Source: Candidatus Gastranaerophilales bacterium (lineage in GTDB: Bacteria > Cyanobacteriota > Vampirovibrionia > Gastranaerophilales > Gastranaerophilaceae). From it: a DNA stretch of 64,000 nucleotides. This document shows, in pieces, positions 9,275-16,019 of this stretch. The notes under the pieces were generated by a model. That model made no database searches and was not told where the DNA came from. It saw only the letters and a program-made list of their open reading frames with translations. Position numbers and translations under genes: made by a program. Position 1 is the first letter of the stretch; the number at the start of each line of letters is the position of its first letter. The stretch is from contig CANQNX010000001.1 in NCBI GenBank assembly GCA_947625345.1, forward strand, positions 17,261 through 81,260, written 5' to 3'.

Positions 9275-10027
9275 TTCGTAAATTATTTTTTCACCGATTA
9301 AAGTTAAATAAGGATTTATATAATCAAATTTCCTTTTTAAATAATTACAGATAACGGAAGAATATCCTCCCGTCGCAATAATAACCGCCTTCTGTCCGAG
9401 TTCCTTTTCGCATTCCGTAATTAAGCCGTCAATCATTGTTGCATGCCCCCAAACTATACCTGACAGCATTGCATCTATAGTATTTTTACCTATAACGCTT
9501 TTCGGTATTTCAATATTTAATTTTGGCAATTTTGAAGTTTTGGAACTGAGTGCTTCTGCCTGTATTTTCATGCCTGCAGTAATGATACCGCCCATAAATT
9601 CATTATCCTGATTAACAATATCAAAAGAAGTCGCGGTACCAAAATCAACAACTATTAAGGGGGAGTTGTACAATTTGGATGCGGCACACGCATTCGCGAT
9701 TCTGTCAGCTCCGACTTGAGAAGGATTGTCAGATTTAATTGTAACATTTGTTTTTATTTTATGAGAAATAATCAGCGAATCTATTCCTATATATTTTTTT
9801 ACGGCAGATTCAATCTTTTCCGTTAATTGAACTACAACACTTGAAATTACGGAAGCTTTTATTTCGTTTTCTATTTGTTTATCTCTCAGTAAATTTTTTA
9901 TAAATATTCCGTATTCATCTTCAGTTCTTGTAATATCCGTAGAAAGCCGCCAAAAATGGATTATTTCATCCTCTTTAAATACACCTAAGGTTATATTTGT
10001 ATTTCCTATATCAATTGTTAAAAGCAT
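9263..10027 (-). CDS. coaX: Type III pantothenate kinase
   Basis: CoaX phosphorylates pantothenate, the committed step of coenzyme A synthesis; type III enzymes are insensitive to CoA feedback and need a monovalent cation. The 254-residue protein has the ASKHA-fold signatures MLLTIDIGNTNITLGVF (phosphate 1 loop), NPSQVGADRIANA, VVDFGTATSFD (phosphate 2) and a late Gly-rich IIATGGYSS (adenosine loop). It is monocistronic and convergent with kdsC, overlapping it by 12 bases. The ATG at 10027 follows AAGGAAAAATATA. With panB and panC in this same window, most of the pantothenate-to-CoA entry is encoded nearby. Confidence 0.96.
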   Translation of the reverse strand: MLLTIDIGNTNITLGVFKEDEIIHFWRLSTDITRTEDEYGIFIKNLLRDKQIENEIKASVISSVVVQLTEKIESAVKKYIGIDSLIISHKIKTNVTIKSDNPSQVGADRIANACAASKLYNSPLIVVDFGTATSFDIVNQDNEFMGGIITAGMKIQAEALSSKTSKLPKLNIEIPKSVIGKNTIDAMLSGIVWGHATMIDGLITECEKELGQKAVIIATGGYSSVICNYLKRKFDYINPYLTLIGEKIIYELNR

Positions 10028-10109
10028 TATATTTTTCCTTTTTTTTCATTCTACCAAAAAAATATTTCATGCTAAAATTATGTATAATAACTATCAGGAG
10101 AGATAAATA

Positions 10110-10406
10110 ATGTTTGATTTTTTAATACAAAGTTTTCAAATAAAATCAATGAGCATATTTGAAGCTGTAATGCTTATATGTTTTGGTGCGAGTTGGCCTT
10201 TTCAGGTTTTGAAAACATTTAAAACAAAAGCTGTAAAAGGCAAAAGCAGATTATTTTTAAGTCTTATTATAATAGGATATATCTTCGGAATGATAAATAA
10301 AGTTATTAATGGTGTAGATATAGTTTTTTGGCTTTATGTTATCAATTTATTATTGGTGTCTACCGACTTATTTTTATGTTTGTTATACAGAAGCAGAGAA
10401 AATTAG
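10110..10406 (+). CDS. Small PQ-loop-like membrane protein
   Basis: The product is 98 residues with three hydrophobic segments (about 18-32, 50-66 and 72-92). The first holds CFGASWPFQVLKTFKTKAVKGKS, whose W-P-F-Q followed by a basic KxKxxKGKS loop resembles the P-Q motif and following loop of SemiSWEET/PQ-loop proteins. Small proteins of this type, half the size of eukaryotic SWEETs, form dimers that move small solutes in known cases. The substrate here is unknown. AGGAGA lies eight bases before the ATG and TATAAT at 10083-10088 is a likely -10. Eleven bases separate its stop from the next start. Confidence 0.65.
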   Translation: MFDFLIQSFQIKSMSIFEAVMLICFGASWPFQVLKTFKTKAVKGKSRLFLSLIIIGYIFGMINKVINGVDIVFWLYVINLLLVSTDLFLCLLYRSREN

Positions 10407-10417
10407 AAAAGGAAAAT

Positions 10418-11395
10418 ATGAAAAAACTAAATTTTATACTTATTTTAAGCTTAATATTATTAGGAAATTACAATAAAGCTTTTGCCCTAACTCCGGCCCT
10501 GCAAAGTAATATTTCCGAAAGCATTAAAGTTGAAAAAGCAGAGGAAAACAACAAAGAATTAAGTATTATAAAAAAAATCAGTCTAAGAAACAAATTCAGA
10601 AAGTCACCCGAAAATCAAATTATTGACTTTTTTGAGAAATTTGATAAATATTCCGAAAAAAATAATATCGACAAGCTTAAAGGAATGTACGACGACAACT
10701 ATATCAATAATGACGGTTTTGACAAGGAAACCATGTTTAAAATGATAGATATGTCAAGTAATCTATACAAAAATATAGAATATAAAACAAATTTAGATAA
10801 AATAGTAATAAACGGAAATTACGCAACTGCAAAAGGGCATGAAATATCAACGGGTGAAACCGTTAAGACCATAAAAGGAATTGAAGGTACCGGTCTTGTC
10901 AGTTCAAATGTGGAATACACAAATTATTTGAGGAAAGACGGAAATAAATGGAAACTTATAGCAACCGACATTACATCAGAATCCGTAATGTTAAAATACG
11001 GCGAAGCAAAAAATATGCCCGTTGAAATTATGGCACCCGAGTGTGTTAAATCCGCTACGGAATATGAAATCAGCGTAAAAGCAGATCCGCCGTCAGAATC
11101 TTTTATGGTGGGTTCAATCACTAATGACCCTATTGTATTCCCTATCGCAGAAAAAAAAGATGTATACAGAGCTTTTAAATCAAATGAATTAGCAAGAGTT
11201 ATAAAATCCAATTCCGATAATCATAATGAATATGCAACTGTTTCACTTGCGGTAACAAGAGCCAATATTGAACCGCCTTCAGTAGTCATAAATATGACAG
11301 GAATTGCATTTATAATGAAACGAGTTAATGTCATTCACGTAAAAGATAAAAATAACCTTAACGGAGTAAATTTAAATGGAAATACGGAAAAATGA
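10418..11395 (+). CDS. Exported protein, possible NTF2-like fold
   Basis: The frame is open from 10328, overlapping the upstream gene, but the ATG at 10418 has AAAAGGAAAAT directly upstream and begins a clear signal peptide (MKKLNFILILSLILLGNY..AFA, cleavage near residue 23). The mature ~300 residues show two parts. At about 65-185 is a segment with NTF2/SnoaL-like character: a conical helix-sheet pattern with DFFEKFDKYSEKN and alternating strands around YLRKDGNKWKLIATDI. At about 200-325 is a domain starting with PVEIMAPECVKSATEYEI. I do not recognise the second part. It overlaps the lspA start by 20 bases, suggesting co-expression with envelope functions. The NTF2 suggestion is only pattern-based. 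Confidence 0.6.
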   Translation: MKKLNFILILSLILLGNYNKAFALTPALQSNISESIKVEKAEENNKELSIIKKISLRNKFRKSPENQIIDFFEKFDKYSEKNNIDKLKGMYDDNYINNDGFDKETMFKMIDMSSNLYKNIEYKTNLDKIVINGNYATAKGHEISTGETVKTIKGIEGTGLVSSNVEYTNYLRKDGNKWKLIATDITSESVMLKYGEAKNMPVEIMAPECVKSATEYEISVKADPPSESFMVGSITNDPIVFPIAEKKDVYRAFKSNELARVIKSNSDNHNEYATVSLAVTRANIEPPSVVINMTGIAFIMKRVNVIHVKDKNNLNGVNLNGNTEK

Positions 11396-11864
11396 TGAAG
11401 GAAAAATATATTTTCCCTCAGTAATCAAATTCTTCGGACTTTGGTTAATATTCTGTATTTTAGGTTTCCTTTGCAAATGGATTCTTTTAAATAAAGTTGT
11501 TAAATTAAATATATTTTCAAATCAAAATCCTTTATTATCAATATTTGAAGTCCATAATACCGGTGCGGCATTTAATATACTGTCGAATCACCAAAATGTA
11601 ATAATATTATTATCAATTTGCGCTTTGATAATTCTTTCAATAATATTTATTCTGTATTCAAAAAAAATGTCATTATTCGGAACAATTGCCATAAGCTTAT
11701 TAAATTCGGGGATTCTTCTCAACCTTATTGAAAGAATTAAATACGGACACGTAATAGATTATTTTTGTATTAATCCTCTGCCCTTCATACCCGTTTTTAA
11801 TATTGCTGACATAATGATTATAATGGGTGCAGCTATATTAATACTTTCAATATTAAAAAAATAA
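11376..11864 (+). CDS. lspA: Lipoprotein signal peptidase (signal peptidase II)
   Basis: LspA cleaves the signal peptide of diacylated prolipoproteins in the inner membrane. The 162-residue protein has four predicted membrane segments. The two catalytic aspartates are in GHVIDYF and VFNIADIMI, and the family motif NTGAAFNIL is present. The usual Asp in the NLxDR segment before the first catalytic Asp is Glu here (NLIER), a mild departure. The start lies inside the end of the preceding exported-protein gene and the rluD-type gene follows after 16 bases, so this is one operon. Function is well supported. Confidence 0.94.
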   Translation: MEIRKNDEGKIYFPSVIKFFGLWLIFCILGFLCKWILLNKVVKLNIFSNQNPLLSIFEVHNTGAAFNILSNHQNVIILLSICALIILSIIFILYSKKMSLFGTIAISLLNSGILLNLIERIKYGHVIDYFCINPLPFIPVFNIADIMIIMGAAILILSILKK

Positions 11865-11880
11865 CAAGAGAGGGTAAATT

Positions 11881-12801
11881 TTGATAAAAAAATATATATT
11901 TAATGTTCAAACTTCCACCCCCGTAAGATTAGACTCATATCTGACAAAAGAAGAAATATTTAATTCAAGAGCTCAAATTCAAAATTTGATAAAAAAAAAT
12001 CAAATTTTGGTTAACGGAGAAGTAAAAAAAGCATCCTTTTCTCTGAAAAATGAAGATGAAATAACCGTATTTTTAAGTGAAGATTTCTCATTAATAATTC
12101 CTAAAGAAGACATCAAACTTGACATTGTATATGAAGATGATGACATGTTAGTTGTAAATAAGCCTAAAAATATGTTGACACATCCTACTCATAAAGAAAT
12201 TAATTCAACCTTAGTCAATGCACTTCTGTTTAAATACGGATACGAAGGTCTTTCTGACATAAACGGAGTTATGCGCCCCGGCATAATCCACAGACTCGAC
12301 AGAAACACCTCGGGACTTTTAATGGTTGCAAAAACAAATAAAGCTCATGAAATTTTATCGGAACAAATAAAAACAAAAACCGCAAAAAGGAAATACCTTT
12401 CAATCGTTCACGGAAATTTTGATGAAGAATCAGGAACGCTAAATTTTCCCATAGGAAGAAACCCTAAAAAACCCGAACAAATGGCGGTTATTGAAGGCGG
12501 AAAACCTTCTGTCACTCACTACAAAGTTATTGAACAATTTAAAGGATTTTCATTTATTGAATTAAGTCTTGAAACGGGTCGTACTCATCAAATAAGAGTT
12601 CATATGAATTATATTAATCATCCTGTCGTAAATGATTCTTTATATAATAAAATCCCTTTTAAAGTTAAAACTACTGAACAAGTTCTGCAATCATATTATC
12701 TCAGTTTTTACGGAATATCAGATAATGATATAATTGAACTTGAAATAAAACCTGACAGAGATATCGAAAAAGTTTTAAAATACTTAAGGAGCTTAAAATG
12801 A
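11881..12801 (+). CDS. rluD: RluA/RluD-family rRNA pseudouridine synthase
   Basis: The enzyme isomerises uridines to pseudouridine in rRNA. The 306 residues have an N-terminal S4 RNA-binding domain (about 15-75: RLDSYLTKE, IQNLIKKNQILVNG) and the catalytic domain (about 90-295) with the signature IIHRLDRNTSGLLMVAK, in which the Asp is the nucleophile, followed by GRTHQIRVHM. The assignment to RluD rather than a generic RluA paralogue rests on the S4 domain and length. Translation starts with TTG at 11881 behind GAGAGGG, six bases away. The stop overlaps the next start by four bases (ATGA). Position next to lspA matches a widespread lspA-rluD pairing. Confidence 0.92.
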   Translation: MIKKYIFNVQTSTPVRLDSYLTKEEIFNSRAQIQNLIKKNQILVNGEVKKASFSLKNEDEITVFLSEDFSLIIPKEDIKLDIVYEDDDMLVVNKPKNMLTHPTHKEINSTLVNALLFKYGYEGLSDINGVMRPGIIHRLDRNTSGLLMVAKTNKAHEILSEQIKTKTAKRKYLSIVHGNFDEESGTLNFPIGRNPKKPEQMAVIEGGKPSVTHYKVIEQFKGFSFIELSLETGRTHQIRVHMNYINHPVVNDSLYNKIPFKVKTTEQVLQSYYLSFYGISDNDIIELEIKPDRDIEKVLKYLRSLK

Positions 12802-13157
12802 TAAAAAATTTAATAATGTTATCAGTCGAAATAGTTTTAATAGCAATTTTAGCTTATATAATAATTCAAACAAATACAATATCGGAAACGGTAAATATAC
12901 CCTTACCGTATCTAAAAACAACATATACTTATAACGTTTCAATTGTTGTTATAATTGCTTATTTTATCGGTTTATTTGCAGGACTGCTTCACTCTGTAGT
13001 ATCAACAAGTAAATATAAAAATAAAATAAAACAATATGAAAAACGACACGAAAAATTATCCCTTCAAAACGAAACTGATACTGATGATATAGAAACATTA
13101 AAAAGAAAAATTAATTCTTTGGAAATTGCCCTGCAAAATGCTCTAAATAATAAATAA
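12798..13157 (+). CDS. LapA-like two-segment membrane protein
   Basis: This 119-residue protein has two hydrophobic segments (about 4-22 and 48-68) separated by a short periplasmic loop, then a charged coiled-coil tail (70-117, KRHEKLSLQNETD...LKRKINSLEIAL). That is the layout of LapA/DUF1049 proteins, which in E. coli act with LapB in LPS assembly control. The sequence between the segments and the small-residue-rich second helix (YFIGLFAGLLHSV) fits that family. It is translationally coupled to the rluD-type gene. Whether it has an LPS-related role here is inference, though kdsD-kdsC are nearby. Confidence 0.65.
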   Translation: MIKNLIMLSVEIVLIAILAYIIIQTNTISETVNIPLPYLKTTYTYNVSIVVIIAYFIGLFAGLLHSVVSTSKYKNKIKQYEKRHEKLSLQNETDTDDIETLKRKINSLEIALQNALNNK

Positions 13158-13201
13158 TCATAATTTAATTTAAAAAACTTAAATTAAATAAATACAAAGC
13201 G

Positions 13202-13230
13202 TTGACAATGAATTATGCTTGTAGTATCAA
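13202..13230 (+). promoter_or_regulatory. Promoter of rpsL-rpsG
   Basis: TTGACA at 13202-13207 and TATCAA at 13225-13230 are separated by 17 bases. The predicted start of transcription near 13237 leaves a leader of about 115 bases before rpsL, which is unusually long for this gene-dense region. Confidence 0.55.
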
Positions 13231-13250
13231 TAAGTAAAGAAAGTAAAAGA

Positions 13251-13309
13251 GTGGTTAGTTTGTGCTGAACAAACCACAGACAATAGCCGATTGACGGCGA
13301 GGAGGCGGC
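13251..13309 (+). promoter_or_regulatory. Structured 5' leader of rpsL, possible ribosomal-protein autoregulatory element
   Basis: The leader is far richer in G and C than its surroundings. Bases 13251-13260 pair with 13268-13277 (six pairs, an A-A mismatch, three pairs, a seven-base loop). GCCG at 13286-13289 can pair with CGGC at 13295-13298 or with a second CGGC at 13306-13309, so two conformations are possible. I could not match it to a named ribosomal leader family. Confidence 0.5.
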
Positions 13310-13351
13310 AAGAGGTTAGGGTCAAAATTTTAAAATATACAAGGAGAAATC

Positions 13352-13729
13352 ATGCCAACAATAGCACAGTTAGTACGTAAAGAACGTAAAAGAACAACTG
13401 ATAAGACTAAATCGCCGGCGTTAGCAAATTGCCCTCAAAAAAGAGGTGTTTGTACAAGAGTATATACAACAACACCTAAAAAACCTAATTCTGCACTTAG
13501 AAAGGTAGCAAGGGTAAGATTAACAAACGGATTTGAAGTAACATCATATATTCCCGGTATCGGACACAATCTTCAGGAACACTCTGTTGTATTAATCAGA
13601 GGCGGAAGGGTTAAAGATCTTCCGGGTGTAAGATATCACATCGTAAGAGGTACATTAGATACAGCAGGCGTCGCAAACAGAGCAAAATCAAGATCTAAAT
13701 ACGGCGCTAAAAGAGCTAAAAAGAAATAA
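13352..13729 (+). CDS. rpsL: Ribosomal protein S12 (uS12)
   Basis: S12 sits at the decoding site of the 30S subunit and helps monitor codon-anticodon pairing. The 125-residue protein is of normal length and carries all landmark stretches: [48 protein letters not shown], the [13 protein letters not shown] loop and [12 protein letters not shown]. Lys is present in TTPKKPNSA, where streptomycin-resistance changes occur in other bacteria, and the PGV segment is wild-type-like. AAGGAGA precedes the ATG by seven bases. It begins the rpsL-rpsG operon behind a structured leader. Confidence 0.99.
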   Translation: MPTIAQLVRKERKRTTDKTKSPALANCPQKRGVCTRVYTTTPKKPNSALRKVARVRLTNGFEVTSYIPGIGHNLQEHSVVLIRGGRVKDLPGVRYHIVRGTLDTAGVANRAKSRSKYGAKRAKKK

Positions 13730-13744
13730 GAAAGGCGATTTATA

Positions 13745-14215
13745 ATGTCAAGACGTAGTAAACCTGCAAGAAGAATACCGGCTCCGGATGCTGTTTATAA
13801 CAGTGTTGATATAGCAAGCTTTATCAACAGATTAATGCGCCGCGGTAAAAAATCAGTTGCAGAAAGAATATTTTATACAACATTAGAAAACTTAAAAACA
13901 AAATCAAAAGATGAACCGCTTGAAATTTTCAAGAAAGCTTTAACAAACGCTACACCATTATTGGAAGTTAAAGCAAGAAGAATCGGTGGTTCAACATACC
14001 AAGTTCCTTTGGAAGTTAAAGCAGACAGAGGAATGGTACTCGGTTCAACTTGGATTATTGATGCTGCTAAAAAACGCAGCGGTAAATCTATGGTTGAAAA
14101 ATTAACTAATGAATTAATGGATGCTTCAAACGGTACGGGCGCTGCTTGTAAAAAACGTGAAGACACTCACAAAATGGCTGAAGCGAATAAAGCTTTTGCT
14201 CACTACAGATATTAA
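13745..14215 (+). CDS. rpsG: Ribosomal protein S7 (uS7)
   Basis: S7 nucleates folding of the 3' domain of 16S rRNA and contacts the E-site tRNA. The 156-residue protein shows the family's opening RRSKPARRIPAPDAVYNS, the VPLEV stretch within the YQVPLEVKADR segment and the C-terminal KREDTHKMAEANKAFAHYR. It follows rpsL by 15 bases. In most bacteria fusA and tuf come next; here a strong terminator follows after about 20 bases, so the str operon is reduced to two genes at this locus. Confidence 0.99.
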   Translation: MSRRSKPARRIPAPDAVYNSVDIASFINRLMRRGKKSVAERIFYTTLENLKTKSKDEPLEIFKKALTNATPLLEVKARRIGGSTYQVPLEVKADRGMVLGSTWIIDAAKKRSGKSMVEKLTNELMDASNGTGAACKKREDTHKMAEANKAFAHYRY

Positions 14216-14234
14216 TTCAAAAATTAATAATCAG

Positions 14235-14267
14235 AAAAAGAGAATCTTAAAAGATTCTCTTTTTTTT
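14235..14267. terminator. Bidirectional terminator after rpsG
   Basis: AGAGAATCT at 14239-14247 pairs with AGATTCTCT at 14252-14260 around a four-base loop, extended by flanking A and T runs. An eight-T run follows on the plus strand and a T run on the minus strand, so it can end both rpsL-rpsG and the convergent gene ending at 14266. Confidence 0.9.
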
Positions 14268-14718
14268 ATGGTCTGTGTGGTTTTTTATTAGGATACATAT
14301 TTTGAGAAGGAGAGTTAGGATACATATTTTGCAATGGCGGTTTTGGAGGATGCGATAATTTTGTATAATTTATTCCGCTGTAAAAATAGTTTATAGGAGG
14401 ATATGTATTATATCTCGGATAATATCTGTATTGAATAATTGCAGGAGTATAATAAGAGTTATTACTCCTTTTTTCGGCTTCTTTTTGACGTTCAAGCTCT
14501 TTAACTTTTAATTCCTGTTCCAATTTTTTATTTTCTTCTTTTAATTTTTCCAATTCGGCATTTTTTAATTCCTGCTCTCTTATTAATTCTTCATTAATTA
14601 AATCCTGCTTCGTCGGATTAACGTAAAAAACTTTTCTTACCGGTTGGCTATCAGCATAAACCGGAATCACATACAGTACAAAAGCAATTAAAAAAAATAT
14701 TAATTTATTTTTGTTCAT
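14266..14718 (-). CDS. Small secreted coiled-coil protein, unknown function
   Basis: The 150-residue product starts with a signal peptide (MNKNKLIFFLIAFVLYVIPVYA, cleavage after residue 22). Residues ~40-90 form a Glu/Lys-rich coiled coil (RNEELIREQ-type heptads, ELEKLKEENKKLEQELKV). The last 60 residues are rich in Tyr, Pro and Asn and hold a short direct repeat, QNMYPNSPS followed by QNMYPNKKP. No lipobox cysteine is present. It lies convergent to rpsG and is separated from yajQ by about 45 bases. I do not recognise the family; an envelope-associated structural role is a guess from composition. Confidence 0.65.
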   Translation of the reverse strand: MNKNKLIFFLIAFVLYVIPVYADSQPVRKVFYVNPTKQDLINEELIREQELKNAELEKLKEENKKLEQELKVKELERQKEAEKRSNNSYYTPAIIQYRYYPRYNTYPPINYFYSGINYTKLSHPPKPPLQNMYPNSPSQNMYPNKKPHRP

Positions 14719-14764
14719 ATTTTACACCTTAATAAGTATAACGATATATATTTAAAAAAGTTCG

Positions 14765-15265
14765 TTATCTGTAATTTTGGAATTGTAAAGGAACATTATA
14801 TGATTCTTCTTTTTCACGTAAGGTTTTTATAACCGCCTGCAGGTCATCTTTATCCTTTCCCGATACCCTGACCTGTTCACCTTGTATTGAAGCCTGAACT
14901 TTTAATTTTGTATTCTTTATATCTGCAACAATCTTCTTTGATATTTCTTGAGTTAATCCTTTTCTAAGGTTAAAAACTTGTCTTACATTACCGCCTAATG
15001 CATTTTCAATAGGCTGCGCATCCAATATTTTTATGCTCAGATTTCTCTTAATCATCTTTGATTGCAGAATATCAAGTATATTTTTTAATTTCATTTCATC
15101 GTTTGTAGTAATTGTAATTGATTTATCAGCATCTAAAATAACATCAGAATTCGACCCTTTTAAATCAAACCTTGAACCTATTTCTCTTTTTACTTGGTCT
15201 ATCGCATTTACAAGCTCCTGCTTGTCGAACTCTGATACAATGTCAAAACTGCAATCTTTCGCCAT
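14765..15265 (-). CDS. yajQ: YajQ-family nucleotide-binding protein
   Basis: YajQ proteins are small cytosolic proteins with two ferredoxin-like folds; some bind cyclic-di-GMP and act with transcription factors. The 166 residues match the usual ~163 and carry the family's start MAKDCSFDIVSEFDKQELVNAI, the SRFDLKGS stretch, the Gly-containing NALGGNVRQVFNLRKGLTQE and the end LPLQFQNYR-like NVPLQFQNYR. It is monocistronic, facing away from the LexA-like gene. AAAGGAG precedes the ATG. The nucleotide ligand in this organism is not known. Confidence 0.95.
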   Translation of the reverse strand: MAKDCSFDIVSEFDKQELVNAIDQVKREIGSRFDLKGSNSDVILDADKSITITTNDEMKLKNILDILQSKMIKRNLSIKILDAQPIENALGGNVRQVFNLRKGLTQEISKKIVADIKNTKLKVQASIQGEQVRVSGKDKDDLQAVIKTLREKEESYNVPLQFQNYR

Positions 15266-15320
15266 AATAAACTCCTTTTAATAAATTTGAATAAGCACAT
15301 TTTAACAAATTTTTTCTCTC

Positions 15321-15349
15321 TTGACAATTTATAGACAATTGTCTATAAT
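15321..15349 (+). promoter_or_regulatory. Consensus promoter of the LexA-like gene
   Basis: TTGACA (15321-15326) and TATAAT (15344-15349) match the sigma-70 consensus exactly with a 17-base spacer. The expected transcription start is 15355-15357, which coincides with the ATG at 15356, so the message is probably leaderless; no Shine-Dalgarno sequence exists upstream. Confidence 0.9.
15330..15347. promoter_or_regulatory. 18-bp perfect palindromic operator (probable LexA/SOS box)
   Basis: TATAGACAATTGTCTATA is a perfect 18-base palindrome lying in the spacer and running into the -10 hexamer of the LexA-like gene promoter. Position and symmetry are those of a self-regulatory operator: a bound dimer would block RNA polymerase. 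No second full copy was noticed elsewhere in the window. Confidence 0.85.
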
Positions 15350-15355
15350 GTAAAT

Positions 15356-15931
15356 ATGCTTACAGAAAAACAAAAAACATTCTTTGAAAAGCTTAAAGAA
15401 TCATACGGAAAAGAAGTTCTGCCAAGTTTTGAAATACTATCAAAAGAATTTGGATTCAAACATAAAAATTCAATTTGGCAATATTTTAACAAATTAAAAG
15501 AAGAAAATCTTATTGAAGAAAGAAACGGAAGATTTTTTATTAATAAAGATTTATTCGGAGCAGTTTTATTTTCTTCGGTGGTAAAAGCAGGGTTTGCTTC
15601 AGTTGCGGATGATTATGTAGAAAAAAGAGTGTCTTTGGATGAAAGTTTTGAAATAAATAATCCCTCCACATTCCTGTTTACAGTGTCGGGCGACTCAATG
15701 ACAGACTTAGGAATATATGAAGGAGATAAAGTAATAGTAAAAAAATCTGATACCGCTAAAAACGGAGATATAGTCATAGCATTTATAGACGGCGGTTATA
15801 CACTCAAAACTTACAGAAATAAAAATAATAAAGTATGGTTAGAACCTGCCAATCCCAATTATCCTAATTTATACCCAAAAGAGCAGTTAATAATTTTCGG
15901 AATAGCTCAAGGGATTGTAAGAAAATTATAA
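15356..15931 (+). CDS. lexA: LexA-like self-cleaving repressor (S24 peptidase)
   Basis: The 191-residue protein has an N-terminal winged helix-turn-helix (about 1-62; VLPSFEILSKEFGFKHKN corresponds to the LexA recognition region) and a C-terminal S24 domain. The self-cleavage site is Ala78-Gly79 in SVVKAGFAS, the nucleophile Ser114 in VSGDSMTD and the base Lys151 in GYTLKTYR, so it is expected to be RecA-inducible. It is followed by umuC after about 90 bases, so it occupies the place of umuD but keeps a DNA-binding domain. It may be the global LexA, or a local repressor and polymerase accessory subunit; the sequence alone does not decide. Expression is probably self-repressed through the palindrome at 15330-15347. 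Confidence 0.9.
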   Translation: MLTEKQKTFFEKLKESYGKEVLPSFEILSKEFGFKHKNSIWQYFNKLKEENLIEERNGRFFINKDLFGAVLFSSVVKAGFASVADDYVEKRVSLDESFEINNPSTFLFTVSGDSMTDLGIYEGDKVIVKKSDTAKNGDIVIAFIDGGYTLKTYRNKNNKVWLEPANPNYPNLYPKEQLIIFGIAQGIVRKL

Positions 15932-15962
15932 ATTATTCAAATATGTATTTTCAATTATTAAA

Positions 15963-16006
15963 GCGGGGACACAAATTCCTCCCAAAAATATCCCCGCAAA
16001 TTTTTC
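15963..16006 (+). terminator. Long-loop hairpin between the LexA-like gene and umuC, possible attenuator
   Basis: GCGGGGA (15963-15969) pairs with TCCCCGC (15991-15997) across a 21-base loop, followed by AAATTTTT. The loop contains CCTCC, complementary to a Shine-Dalgarno core. It could reduce read-through from the repressor gene into umuC. The long loop makes it weaker than the other terminators in the window. Confidence 0.4.
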
Positions 16007-16019
16007 TTTAAGGATGGTT

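Noticed and set aside
13251..13309. Leader of rpsL as an L10-type (rplJ) leader, because of a GACA-A-AG-like core
   Set aside because: The gene downstream is rpsL, and the conserved core and helices of the L10 leader could not be laid out; kept only as an unnamed structured leader.
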